A DNA stretch of 64,000 nt from Frederiksenia canicola (GTDB lineage: Bacteria; Pseudomonadota; Gammaproteobacteria; Enterobacterales; Pasteurellaceae). The stretch is from assembly GCF_011455495.1 (NCBI RefSeq), contig NZ_CP015029.1:1736740-1800739 (forward strand). Direction: 5' to 3'. The notes below the pieces were generated by a model. It did no database searches. It worked only from the letters and a program-made list of their open reading frames with translations, and was not told the origin of the DNA. The translations under genes were made by a program, and so were the position numbers. This document shows, in pieces, positions 48,337-56,974 of the stretch. Position 1 is the first letter of the stretch, and every line of letters begins with the position of its first letter.

Positions 48337-51300
48337 TTATTCCGCTTTAATGCGTGGCTGGTTTTCGTCAAATTCCATCAGTGGTTGATGTTCACTAGCA
48401 AGGAAAGTGTAGATCACTGGCAACACGAACAGAGTGAAGATGGTGCCGATTGCCAAGCCTGCCACAATCACTACACCAATACTAAACCGCATCACTGCCC
48501 CTGCCCCTGTGGCGTAAAGCAATGGAATTAAACCTGCGATCATTGCCGCTGTCGTCATTAAAATCGGACGTAAACGGATTTTCGCCGCATAGAAAATCGC
48601 TTCGGTGCGGTTTTTACCGTGGTGTAGTTGCTCTTCTTTTGCGACTTCACACATCAAAATACCGTGTTTGGTGATTAAACCGACCAAGGTAATTAACCCC
48701 ACCTGCGAGTAAATGTTCAGTGTTGATCCTGAAATTTTGAAAATGCCAAGAATATTCAGCACCAACAATGCACCACTAATCGCAAGCGGTACAGAAACCA
48801 AAATCACCATTGGATCACGCCACGACTCGAACTGAATCGCAAGGACTAAGTAGATCATAATCACCGCCAACACGAAGGTGATTGCCAACGCATTCCCTTC
48901 TTGTTTGTACTGACGGGCTTCGCTCATAAAGTCATATTGGTAGCCTGACGGCAGTACTTCTTTGGCTTTGGCTTCTGCCCACGCAACGGTATCGCCCATT
49001 GAACCAGAAATAACGCCACTTAATGTTGCCGAATTAAGCTGATTCATTCGAGCGAGTTTGGCTGGTTGGGTTTGTAGTTCCATTTTCACGAAGGTGTTTA
49101 GTGGAATCGTCCGCCCATTACTTGTCGTCACAAAATAGTTGCCAAGATCTTGTGGATTTAAACGATTTTTACGCTCTACCTGTGAAATAATGTTGTATGG
49201 GCGGCTATCAATATCCACTCGAGCTAATGTCGCCGCTGATAAATAGCTCCCTAATGTACTACTGATTTCCCGTGCTGTTACACCATAAACCCCCATTTTG
49301 TCACGGTCTAACTGGATTCTCATTACTGCCGTATCGAATTTTAAATCGAGTTGCGTAAAGAAAAATAAACCTGATTTCTGTGCTTCAAGTAAGAACTGTT
49401 GGGCAACCTCGGCAAGCTCACGGTAATTTTCGGCAGTTGTGATCACAAAAGAGAAAGGTAAACCACTTTCACCCGTTGAAATTTCTGGGAAAGCAAAAGC
49501 CTGTACAGACATCTCTGCAACTTGGTTACCAATATTACTCACTTCTGCCATGACTTCTTTCTGTGAACGCGTTCTCTCGCTCCAATCAACTAATGGAATT
49601 AACGCAAAAGCACCACTGCTTGACGGAAGCCCTGGCATAATTTGAGTCGCACTGACCTCAGGTAATTTTTGAGTTTCTAATGCAAAAGGCGTCATTACTT
49701 CTTGCACATAGTCTAAATTGGTATTCGACGGAGCAGTTCCCATTGCTACAACAATACCGCGGTCTTCAGACGGAGCAAGTTCTGTTGGTAACGATTTAAA
49801 TAAGAACGGGACGGACACGAAAATCGCCAGAGCGAATAGCAACATTGATTTTCGCATTGTGATCACGAACGCCAACATATTGGCATAGCAAGAAGTCATT
49901 TTGGCTAAGAAGCCTTCAACATAATGCTCCAAGCGGCTTGGCTTTTCCGATTTTTTCAAAATACGGCTCGACATCATCGGCGATAAGGTCAATGCGGCAA
50001 TCCCTGAAATAAAGACCGCACCCGCAAGGGTAAGGGCGAACTCTTTAAATAGCGTGCCCGTAATCCCACTCATTAATGCCATTGGTGAATATACCGCGAC
50101 TAAGGTAATTGTCATTGAAATAACCGGCACGGCAATTTCACGGGTGCCGATAATCGCTGCACGGAATGGCGTTTCACCTTCTTTAATATGACGATCAACG
50201 TTTTCAAGCACCACAATCGCATCATCCACCACCAAACCAATGGCTAAAATCAAGCCAAGTAGCGTCAGTAAGTTCAAACTAAAACCGAAACCTTGCAGTA
50301 CCATAATCACACCGATCAAGGAAATCGGAATGGTGACCACAGGAATGATCATCGCACGGAATGAGCCAAGGAACATCGTGATGACCACCAAAACGATCAC
50401 CGTTGCCTCAAAAATGGTTTTCACCACTTCATTGATCGAGCTGTTAATCGCAATAGTTTTGTCGTACATAATTTCCGACTCGATGGTGCTTGGGAGATCC
50501 GAGTTGATCTTCTCTAACGCAGGGTAAAGATTTTTGGCCACTGTCAATGAGTTTGCAGTACTTGCCGCTTCAATGGCTAATACTACCGCCTCCGAGCCGT
50601 TTACGATCGCACGGAAGTTGTCACTACTTTTATCCAGCTCCACTTTGGCGACGTCTTTTAATTTGATTTGCTGACCGCTTTGTGTGGTTAACACCACTAA
50701 ATTTTCAAGCTGTTCGACACTCCTTGTGGTCGACTCCACTTTGTTGCCGTACACCGTGTAGTAGCCATTGGTGTTCCCCGCAGCAGTTTGCACGTTATTG
50801 GCGGAAAGTGAGCCGATCACTTGGGGAGCCGATAAGCCAAGCCCTGCCATTTTGTCGGGATCAAGCCAAATTCGTAAACCAAAGCTCGCACCACCGAATA
50901 CGTTGATTTTCGACACGCCACTCACCGTGAATAACTGTGGTTTCACCACCCGTTCCACATAGTCAGTGATTTGTGGTGAAGAAAGCGCTTTCGAAGCAAA
51001 ACGGACAAACAAGATCGCATCTAACGAGCCGGACGAAGCAGAAATACTTGGGTCTTCGATCTCTGAAGGAAGCTGTGAACGTACCGCATTGACTTTAGAT
51101 GAGACATCAGCAACGGCAATGCCTGGGTTCGTATTTAGCCTCATTTTAACCGTGATCGTACTGCTATTCGGAGCACTAGAAGAGGTGATGTAGTCGATAT
51201 TATCCGCTTGAGCAATGGACTCTTCCAATTTTGACGTGACGAATGCCTGAATGGTTTCCGCATCGGCTCCTGGGTACACCGTTGAAACCGTCACCACAGT

Positions 51301-51426
51301 ATTGACCATTTCAGGATATTCACGCACCTGTAATTTGAAAATCGCTTGGAAGCCTAAAATCACAATCACGATACTCAGGCTGATTGCAAGCACGGGGCGT
51401 TTAATAAAAATATCAGTAAATTTCAT
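48337..51426 (-). CDS. acrB: RND efflux pump inner-membrane permease (AcrB-like)
   Basis: Proton-driven multidrug exporter. 1029 residues from the ATG at 51426, which has GGGGAAAG upstream; a TTG at 51438 would add only four residues. Two halves, each with a large periplasmic loop and six membrane helices; the proton-relay pair is in GLVVDDAIVVLENVDRH (about 400-416) and the second-half Lys region is present in LVGLITKHGILMCEVAKEE. Starts 12 bp after the acrA stop. Substrates cannot be read from the sequence. The order acrR-acrA-acrB is that of H. influenzae. No outer-membrane TolC gene is in the window. Confidence 0.93.
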   Translation of the reverse strand: MKFTDIFIKRPVLAISLSIVIVILGFQAIFKLQVREYPEMVNTVVTVSTVYPGADAETIQAFVTSKLEESIAQADNIDYITSSSAPNSSTITVKMRLNTNPGIAVADVSSKVNAVRSQLPSEIEDPSISASSGSLDAILFVRFASKALSSPQITDYVERVVKPQLFTVSGVSKINVFGGASFGLRIWLDPDKMAGLGLSAPQVIGSLSANNVQTAAGNTNGYYTVYGNKVESTTRSVEQLENLVVLTTQSGQQIKLKDVAKVELDKSSDNFRAIVNGSEAVVLAIEAASTANSLTVAKNLYPALEKINSDLPSTIESEIMYDKTIAINSSINEVVKTIFEATVIVLVVITMFLGSFRAMIIPVVTIPISLIGVIMVLQGFGFSLNLLTLLGLILAIGLVVDDAIVVLENVDRHIKEGETPFRAAIIGTREIAVPVISMTITLVAVYSPMALMSGITGTLFKEFALTLAGAVFISGIAALTLSPMMSSRILKKSEKPSRLEHYVEGFLAKMTSCYANMLAFVITMRKSMLLFALAIFVSVPFLFKSLPTELAPSEDRGIVVAMGTAPSNTNLDYVQEVMTPFALETQKLPEVSATQIMPGLPSSSGAFALIPLVDWSERTRSQKEVMAEVSNIGNQVAEMSVQAFAFPEISTGESGLPFSFVITTAENYRELAEVAQQFLLEAQKSGLFFFTQLDLKFDTAVMRIQLDRDKMGVYGVTAREISSTLGSYLSAATLARVDIDSRPYNIISQVERKNRLNPQDLGNYFVTTSNGRTIPLNTFVKMELQTQPAKLARMNQLNSATLSGVISGSMGDTVAWAEAKAKEVLPSGYQYDFMSEARQYKQEGNALAITFVLAVIMIYLVLAIQFESWRDPMVILVSVPLAISGALLVLNILGIFKISGSTLNIYSQVGLITLVGLITKHGILMCEVAKEEQLHHGKNRTEAIFYAAKIRLRPILMTTAAMIAGLIPLLYATGAGAVMRFSIGVVIVAGLAIGTIFTLFVLPVIYTFLASEHQPLMEFDENQPRIKAE

Positions 51427-51438
51427 AACTTTCCCCAA

Positions 51439-52626
51439 TTACAAGCGGGTAGCTTTTGCAGGTTGTGTGGTGCCTGCACCCACTTTATCTGAAACTAATA
51501 CCAAGGCATTGTTGCGTAAACGTTGGAAACCGCCAGTGACAATTGTATCGCCGACATTGATACCTGAACCGAGTTGAGCATAAATTCCACGGCGGTCAAG
51601 GGTTTTCACTTCCACCTGTTTCACACGGAAAAGTTTAGATACATCTTTACCTATACCCTCAAATTTGGCTTTTTCTTCATCTGATAACGGCACCAAAATA
51701 TAAGCACTTTCGCCATACATCGTATAAGTCACTGCAATTTGTGGCACCACAATTTGGTTACGTTCCGTTGGCAATAAAATGCGTAGACGGGCAAACATGC
51801 CTGAATAGAGTTTATCTCTGCCTTCAACAGTCGCTTCTAAATCCACCAAGCCTGTCGTTTTATTCACGGCAGGATCGATTGCAGTGATTTTTGCCTCAAA
51901 GGTTTCGCCTAATACGGCATCTGCGGTTACCGTCACTTTTTGCCCAACGGCAATACGCTCTAAATCCGTTTGTGGCAAGGTGAAGCTCACTTTCATCTGG
52001 CTACGATCTTCCACACGCACCATTTCGGTTCCAATGTTGATGTACTGACCGACATTGATCTTCACGATACCCGCTTCACCATCAAAAGGAGCATAAATTT
52101 GGCGGCGTTTTAAGCCCGCTTTGGCTGATTCAATATTTGCTACCAACTGATTATAGGCAGACTGAGCATTATCAAATTCCGCTTTAGAAGCACTATTTGA
52201 TTTCACTAACTGGCGGAAACGCTCGTAATTTGCTTGTACATTCGGTAGCTGAGCTTCCATAGCTCGCAATGATGCCATTTCCACACTACTATCTAATTCA
52301 ACTAGCAGTTGGCCTTTTTTCACCATATCGCCCGATTTCACTAGAATGCGGCTGACCGTTCCACTCATTTGTGAGCTCAACATTGCTCCTTGGTTTGGAC
52401 GGATATAGCCTACCGCTTCAATTGCTGGCGTCCACTCTTTTGCTTCCACTTTTGCCACCGTAACCAAGTTTTCTTTTTCAGGCATATTTTTGGCAAATTC
52501 CGCTTTTTTGTGCGACACAAACATATTGAAGCCCACTACGCCAGCAAACACTAAGGCGACCAAGATCAAAATGAGCCCAAAGCCAAATTTCTTAGCAGAA
52601 GAAGGCTTTTTCATTTCAGTTGTCAT
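51439..52626 (-). CDS. acrA: RND efflux periplasmic adaptor (AcrA-like)
   Basis: Membrane-fusion protein linking the RND pump to an outer-membrane channel. 395 residues: short cytoplasmic N-terminus, one anchor helix (about 13-32, FGFGLILILVALVFAGVVGF) and no lipobox, so it is an anchored rather than lipidated adaptor. Then a lipoyl half (GTVSRILVKSGDMVKKGQLL), helical hairpin (about 110-165), second lipoyl half (RRQIYAPFDGEAGIVKINVGQYI) and beta barrel. GGAG six bases before the ATG. Cotranscribed with acrR (21-bp gap) and acrB. Confidence 0.93.
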   Translation of the reverse strand: MTTEMKKPSSAKKFGFGLILILVALVFAGVVGFNMFVSHKKAEFAKNMPEKENLVTVAKVEAKEWTPAIEAVGYIRPNQGAMLSSQMSGTVSRILVKSGDMVKKGQLLVELDSSVEMASLRAMEAQLPNVQANYERFRQLVKSNSASKAEFDNAQSAYNQLVANIESAKAGLKRRQIYAPFDGEAGIVKINVGQYINIGTEMVRVEDRSQMKVSFTLPQTDLERIAVGQKVTVTADAVLGETFEAKITAIDPAVNKTTGLVDLEATVEGRDKLYSGMFARLRILLPTERNQIVVPQIAVTYTMYGESAYILVPLSDEEKAKFEGIGKDVSKLFRVKQVEVKTLDRRGIYAQLGSGINVGDTIVTGGFQRLRNNALVLVSDKVGAGTTQPAKATRL

Positions 52627-52647
52627 ATTTTCTCCATTTAATACAAA

Positions 52648-53232
52648 TTAAATCGTCATTGCTTTCCAAGTCCGCTGAATGATTTGATCAATCTCCTCAT
52701 CGGAATAGGTTTTATCTAACATCGCTTGCAGCTGAATTACTTCCCACGCGACTTTTATCGTCATCACAAACATTAAATGTGCATCTAAATTTGCAATAAT
52801 ACCTTGAGTCTGACCTGCTTTTATAAAGCGGCTCCAGACCAGATCGTCACGAGCCATACAACTTTGCATCAGCTCTCGATAGCCTGGTAACGATTGATAT
52901 TGATACCAATTCGACAGCACATTCGGGTTCTCTCGCATGAACTCAAAGGAAAACCGCCAAAATATCTGATACTGTTCGAACAAATCTCGTCTCGGATCAT
53001 AGAGTTCTTGAATATATTGCTGATAACTTTCAAACAGATACACCACCAATTTATTCAACAAGTCATCTTTATCTTTAAAATACAAATAAATCGTTCCCAC
53101 CGACACGCCTGCTTCTTTAGCAATTTTGTGGGTTGAAATGTTGTGCATTCCTACCTTTGCCATCAGCTCGTCTGCGGCTTTTAAAATACGCAACGCCACT
53201 TCATTTTGTGGCGTAGTCATTGCATTCATCAT
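52648..53232 (-). CDS. acrR: TetR/AcrR-family repressor of the efflux operon
   Basis: 194 residues from the ATG at 53232 (AAGGA upstream; the TTG one codon earlier is less likely, and ATGs at 53229 and 53220 are alternatives). The TetR N-terminal helix-turn-helix is clear: ILKAADELMAKVGMHNISTHKIAKEAGVSVGTIYLYFKDKDDL spans about residues 16-59. The C-terminal ligand domain is variable. First gene of acrRAB, with a palindrome between its promoter and start codon that is the likely autoregulatory operator. Confidence 0.93.
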   Translation of the reverse strand: MMNAMTTPQNEVALRILKAADELMAKVGMHNISTHKIAKEAGVSVGTIYLYFKDKDDLLNKLVVYLFESYQQYIQELYDPRRDLFEQYQIFWRFSFEFMRENPNVLSNWYQYQSLPGYRELMQSCMARDDLVWSRFIKAGQTQGIIANLDAHLMFVMTIKVAWEVIQLQAMLDKTYSDEEIDQIIQRTWKAMTI

Positions 53233-53245
53233 CAATTTCCTTTAC

Positions 53246-53259
53246 TGAACGTTCGTTCA
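53246..53259 (-). promoter_or_regulatory. Candidate AcrR operator
   Basis: TGAACG-TT-CGTTCA, 6-bp perfect arms with a 2-bp centre, of the GAACG/CGTTC kind seen for several TetR-family repressors. It lies just downstream of the -10, over the expected start of transcription, 14 bp before the acrR ATG. Confidence 0.65.
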
Positions 53260-53269
53260 TTGGAGCGAC

Positions 53270-53297
53270 ATTTTACCGATTTTTTCCATTTAAGCAA
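53270..53297 (-). promoter_or_regulatory. Promoter of acrRAB
   Basis: Minus strand: -35 TTGCTT (53297-53292), 16-bp spacer, -10 TAAAAT (53275-53270). Confidence 0.6.
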
Positions 53298-53422
53298 AAA
53301 GTAAAGGTTCAAATTTTGTAAATTTGCAACATTTTTCTCGGAAGTGACCGCTTGTAAAAAGAAATTCTGCCCGCTGATGGGGACAAAATAAGATTTGATA
53401 GAAACATTTTACCCTTTATTTT

Positions 53423-53438
53423 ACGCAATCGTTTGCGT
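53423..53438 (+). promoter_or_regulatory. PurR box of purH
   Basis: ACGCAATCGTTTGCGT differs at one position from the consensus ACGCAAACGTTTGCGT. It lies directly against a perfect -10 TATAAT (53439-53444), so PurR binding would block the promoter. Confidence 0.88.
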
Positions 53439-53484
53439 TATAATTTCGCCCCGTTTTTACAGTCTTAACAAGAAGGAAAAATCA

Positions 53485-55086
53485 ATGGCTGATCGCCCAA
53501 TTCAACAAGCGTTATTAAGTGTGTCGGACAAAACTGGCATTGTCGAGTTTGCCCAAGGTTTAGTGCAGCGTGGCGTGAAATTATTGTCCACTGGCGGCAC
53601 CGCCAAATTACTGGCCGACCGTGGCTTGCCCGTTACGGAAGTATCGGACTATACCGGCTTCCCTGAAATGATGGACGGACGGGTCAAAACGTTGCACCCG
53701 AAAGTACACGGCGGGATCTTAGGGCGTCGTGGCACTGATGATGCAGTGATGAGCAAACACGGCATTGAACGCATTGATATGGTGGTGGTCAATCTCTATC
53801 CGTTTGCTGCAACAGTCGCCAAACCAGATTGCAGTCTTGAAGATGCCGTGGAAAATATCGACATCGGCGGGCCAACAATGGTGCGTTCTGCAGCAAAAAA
53901 CCATAAAGATGTGGCGATTGTGGTCAATAATAACGATTTCAATGCAATTTTGGCCGAAATGGATCAGCATCAAAATTCCTTAACGTTGGCAACGCGTTTC
54001 GATCTCGCCATCAAAGCCTTTGAACATACCGCTCAATACGATTCAATGATTGCCAACTACTTCGGACAGCTTGTGCCTGCTTATCAAGGGGCTGATGAAG
54101 AAGATTTAACCCAACCTTGCGGGCAATTCCCTCGCACCTTAAATCTCAATTTCACCCGCAAACAGACGATGCGTTATGGTGAAAACAGCCACCAAAATGC
54201 GGCGTTCTATGTAGAAAATGAACTCAGCGAAGCAAGTGTCGCAACAGCAAAACAGTTACAAGGCAAAGCGTTATCCTACAATAATATTGCCGATACTGAT
54301 GCTGCCCTTGAATGTGTGAAAGAGTTCCAAGAGCCTGCGTGTGTGATAGTAAAACACGCCAACCCTTGCGGTGTGGCGTTAGGTGAAAATATTTTGGAGG
54401 CCTACAACCGTGCTTACCAAACCGACCCCACTTCAGCTTTCGGTGGCATTATTGCATTTAACCGAGAGCTCGACGGCGAAACGGCTCAAACCATTGCCGA
54501 GCGTCAATTTGTGGAAGTCATCATCGCCCCGACCATTTCCGAAGCCGCAAAACAAGCCCTTGCTAAGAAGAAAAACGTGCGGGTGTTGGAATGTGGCGAA
54601 TTTAGCTGGTTACCACCGCATCGTTTAGATTACAAACGAGTCAATGGCGGCTTACTCGTGCAAGATGCCGACCAAGAACCAATTGGGGTGGAAGATTTAG
54701 AATTTGTTAGCGAACGTAAGCCAACTAAAGAAGAAATGGAAGATTTGTTATTCTGCTGGAAAGTGGCGAAATACGTGAAATCGAATGCGATTGTCTATGC
54801 GAAAAACAAACAGACGATTGGCATCGGGGCGGGGCAAATGAGCCGTGTTTATTCCGCCAAAATCGCAGGTATCAAAGCCGAAGATGAAGGCTTGCAAGTC
54901 GCGGGTTGCGTGATGGCATCTGACGCGTTCTTCCCATTCCGTGATGGCATTGATGCCGCCGCGAAAGTAGGCATTACTTGTGTGATCCACCCAGGTGGCT
55001 CAATGCGTGACCAAGAAGTGATCGATGCCGCTAACGAACACGGCATGGCGATGGTATTGACGGGAATGCGTCACTTCCGTCATTAA
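53485..55086 (+). CDS. purH: Bifunctional AICAR transformylase / IMP cyclohydrolase
   Basis: Last two steps of purine synthesis to IMP. 533 residues from the ATG at 53485 (AAGGA upstream); an upstream in-frame start at 53395 lies before the promoter and cannot be right. N-terminal cyclohydrolase (about 1-200, with [11 protein letters not shown] and [14 protein letters not shown]) and C-terminal transformylase (about 205-533, with the conserved [15 protein letters not shown] and [12 protein letters not shown]). A strong terminator follows and no purD is adjacent. Confidence 0.97.
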   Translation: MADRPIQQALLSVSDKTGIVEFAQGLVQRGVKLLSTGGTAKLLADRGLPVTEVSDYTGFPEMMDGRVKTLHPKVHGGILGRRGTDDAVMSKHGIERIDMVVVNLYPFAATVAKPDCSLEDAVENIDIGGPTMVRSAAKNHKDVAIVVNNNDFNAILAEMDQHQNSLTLATRFDLAIKAFEHTAQYDSMIANYFGQLVPAYQGADEEDLTQPCGQFPRTLNLNFTRKQTMRYGENSHQNAAFYVENELSEASVATAKQLQGKALSYNNIADTDAALECVKEFQEPACVIVKHANPCGVALGENILEAYNRAYQTDPTSAFGGIIAFNRELDGETAQTIAERQFVEVIIAPTISEAAKQALAKKKNVRVLECGEFSWLPPHRLDYKRVNGGLLVQDADQEPIGVEDLEFVSERKPTKEEMEDLLFCWKVAKYVKSNAIVYAKNKQTIGIGAGQMSRVYSAKIAGIKAEDEGLQVAGCVMASDAFFPFRDGIDAAAKVGITCVIHPGGSMRDQEVIDAANEHGMAMVLTGMRHFRH

Positions 55087-55102
55087 TTAATTTTCAGATA
55101 TA

Positions 55103-55137
55103 AAAAAAATGGTAGGCTTTTGGCCTACCATTTTTTA
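55103..55137. terminator. Bidirectional terminator after purH
   Basis: Stem AAATGGTAGGC / GCCTACCATTT with loop TTTTG; T-run on the plus strand and A-run on the other side, so it can also end the convergent Met-rich gene. Confidence 0.9.
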
Positions 55138-55140
55138 CTT

Positions 55141-55203
55141 ACAAGCGGTCAGTTCATGCAAAAGTTTTGCAAATCGGAGGAAAAACTGACCCTATACTTG
55201 TAA
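55141..55203. repeat. Uptake-signal inverted pair with one decayed arm
   Basis: An intact ACAAGCGGTCAGTT (from 55141) faces AACTGACC-ctata-CTTGTAA (55184-55203), where the single G of the canonical ACCGCTTGT is replaced by CTATA. Confidence 0.75.
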
Positions 55204-55217
55204 CTGGTCATGAAAGA

Positions 55218-55574
55218 CTATTTTTTCATCATTTCGCCTTTCATTTCAGGTTTCGCCATCATGTCATCTGATTTCATCATCTCATGCGAGTGCATCATTT
55301 TATCGTCTGATTTCATCATATTGTCATTTTTCATCATCTCACCTTTTTTCATTGTGTGATCTGAATGCATTTTAGCGTCACCCATTTTTTTGTCGGCAGT
55401 CATCATCTTGTCTGATTTCATGTCCGACATTTTCATCTCCTCTTTGACACACTTACCGTCTTTCATTTCCATACACGGTTTCATACCATCCATTGCCATT
55501 TTATGGTCGTCTGCTTGTACTGATGCACTCATTGCAAATACACCAAGTAACGCAACAAACATTGATTTTTTCAT
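55218..55574 (-). CDS. Methionine-rich exported low-complexity protein (MxKDx-repeat type)
   Basis: 118 residues: a standard signal peptide (MKKSMFVALLGVFAMSASVQA, cleaved before DDH), then a 97-residue mature part with 26 Met, five His and two Cys (PCMEM, GKCVK), otherwise mostly Lys, Asp, Glu and Ser. Units such as KSDDKMM, KSDDMM and KGEMMK recur. It resembles the poorly known 'pentapeptide MXKDX repeat' exported proteins. Met/His-rich exported proteins often bind copper(I) or silver; that role is only inferred here. AAGGAG ribosome-binding site. It diverges from afuA across about 220 bp. Confidence 0.8.
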   Translation of the reverse strand: MKKSMFVALLGVFAMSASVQADDHKMAMDGMKPCMEMKDGKCVKEEMKMSDMKSDKMMTADKKMGDAKMHSDHTMKKGEMMKNDNMMKSDDKMMHSHEMMKSDDMMAKPEMKGEMMKK

Positions 55575-55713
55575 TTTTAAGCTCCTTCGTTTTTATTTTT
55601 TCTTTTAGTCCAACTTATACTGTTGGTAATCTGAATTGCCTCATTGGCTTTGCATTTGTCTAGGCAACTTTTGCTTTCTTACAAAGAATTTGAAATTTTT
55701 TTAAAATTTTTCG

Positions 55714-55735
55714 ATTTGTGAACTACTTCACAGTC
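55714..55735 (+). promoter_or_regulatory. CRP-binding site of the afu operon
   Basis: ATT-TGTGA-ACTACT-TCACA-GTC with both TGTGA/TCACA half-sites perfect. Its centre (55724/55725) is exactly -41.5 from a start predicted by the -10 hexamer at 55754, the class II activator position. Confidence 0.8.
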
Positions 55736-55753
55736 TTGCTTGCAAAAATTCGT

Positions 55754-55759
55754 TATAGT
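55754..55759 (+). promoter_or_regulatory. -10 element of afuA
   Basis: TATAGT, 36 bp before the afuA ATG, with no matching -35 hexamer at 17 bp; this fits a CRP-dependent class II promoter. Start predicted near 55766. Confidence 0.65.
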
Positions 55760-55794
55760 AACTTCGTTTTTTCCATATAAAACAAGGAATTATT

Positions 55795-56829
55795 ATGAAA
55801 TTAAAAGCACTTTCTCTCACACTCTCTACACTTCTATTAGGTTCCGTGTTAGCTACTTCAGCAAATGCGGCTGGACGTTTAGTGGTTTATTGCAGTGCCA
55901 CAAACCTTTTCTGTGAACAAGAAACAAAAGCCTTTAGCGAAAAATATGACGTTAAAGTGTCTTTTATTCGTAACGGTTCTGGCAGTACGCTGGCGAAAGT
56001 TGAAGCGGAAAAAAATAATCCGCAAGCGGATGTATGGTATGGCGGCACACTCGATCCGCAATCGCAAGCGGGTGAAATGGGCTTGCTTCAGCCTTATCAA
56101 TCACCAAATTTGACACAAATTATCGAGAAATTCCGTGATCCTGCCAAAATAAAAGGCAATTACAGCTCTGTCGTTTATATGGGGATTTTAGGCTATGGTG
56201 TGAATCTTGATCGGTTGAAAAAACTTGGTATTGAAAAAGTGCCTTCCTCTTGGGAAGACTTACTTGACCCACGCCTTGCTGGCGAAATTCAAATTGCAGA
56301 CCCACAAAGTTCTGGTACCGCTTATACGGCCATCGCCACCTTTGTACAACTTTGGGGTGAAGACAAAGCGTTTGAATACTTCAAAAAACTACACAAAAAT
56401 GTGTCCCAATATACCAAATCGGGCATTACGCCTTCCCGTAATACCGCTCGTGGGGAAACGGCAATCGGTATCGGCTTCTTACACGATTATTCGGTTGAAA
56501 AGAAAAATGGGGCAAATATTGAGATGATCGTACCAAGCGAAGGCACAGGGTATGAACTGGGAGGTGTGAGTATTTTAAAAGGGGCGAGAAATTTGGATAA
56601 CGCGAAATTATTCGTTGATTGGGCCTTATCAAAAGAAGCACAAGAACTCTCTTGGCAAAAAGCAGAATCTTTCCAAGTATTGACCAATACCACTGCACAG
56701 CCATCGCCTTATTCACAAGATCCAACCAAGTTGAACCTTATCAACTACGATTTTGAAAAATATGGCTCAAGTGATGAACGTAAACGTTTAATTGAAAAAT
56801 GGGTCAGTGAAGTAAAATTAGCGAATTAA
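55795..56829 (+). CDS. afuA: AfuA periplasmic binding protein (probable sugar-phosphate binder, often annotated as ferric)
   Basis: Binding protein of the afuABC importer. 344 residues; signal peptide of 25 residues ending ANA. It belongs to the family long called 'ferric-iron binding'. The mature protein carries S37 (NGSGST), H205-D206 (GFLHDYS) and E229 (GYELGG), precursor positions 62, 230-231 and 254. As I recall, these are the residues reported for A. pleuropneumoniae AfuA to bind hexose and heptose phosphates rather than iron. The upstream CRP site fits sugar use. A hairpin follows the gene, so it is probably made in excess over AfuB and AfuC. Confidence 0.93.
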   Translation: MKLKALSLTLSTLLLGSVLATSANAAGRLVVYCSATNLFCEQETKAFSEKYDVKVSFIRNGSGSTLAKVEAEKNNPQADVWYGGTLDPQSQAGEMGLLQPYQSPNLTQIIEKFRDPAKIKGNYSSVVYMGILGYGVNLDRLKKLGIEKVPSSWEDLLDPRLAGEIQIADPQSSGTAYTAIATFVQLWGEDKAFEYFKKLHKNVSQYTKSGITPSRNTARGETAIGIGFLHDYSVEKKNGANIEMIVPSEGTGYELGGVSILKGARNLDNAKLFVDWALSKEAQELSWQKAESFQVLTNTTAQPSPYSQDPTKLNLINYDFEKYGSSDERKRLIEKWVSEVKLAN

Positions 56830-56840
56830 TCGTGAATATT

Positions 56841-56861
56841 AGGGCAGTGTTAAACTGCCCT
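56841..56861 (+). terminator. Attenuating hairpin between afuA and afuB
   Basis: 8-bp stem AGGGCAGT / ACTGCCCT with loop GTTAA, followed by CATTTGC, a weak T-run. Probably reduces read-through into afuB. Confidence 0.65.
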
Positions 56862-56887
56862 CATTTGCAAAATTTTTATATAATCTG

Positions 56888-56896
56888 ACCGCTTGT
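56888..56896 (-). repeat. DNA-uptake signal between afuA and afuB
   Basis: Exact ACCGCTTGT preceded by TTTGCAAAATTTTTATATAATCTG. Confidence 0.85.
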
Positions 56897-56974
56897 ATTC
56901 TGGTAAATATGTACTGTGTACCATCCACAAATGCAGTTCATTTTACTTTCCCACTAAATATGGATTTTTATGTC

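Noticed and set aside
53395-53484. Upstream start for purH
   Set aside because: It lies before the PurR box and the -10 element, so it would not be transcribed from the evident promoter.
55218-55574. Met-rich frame as a spurious repeat-derived open frame
   Set aside because: It has a proper signal peptide, a well-spaced AAGGAG and a terminator downstream, so I keep it as a gene.
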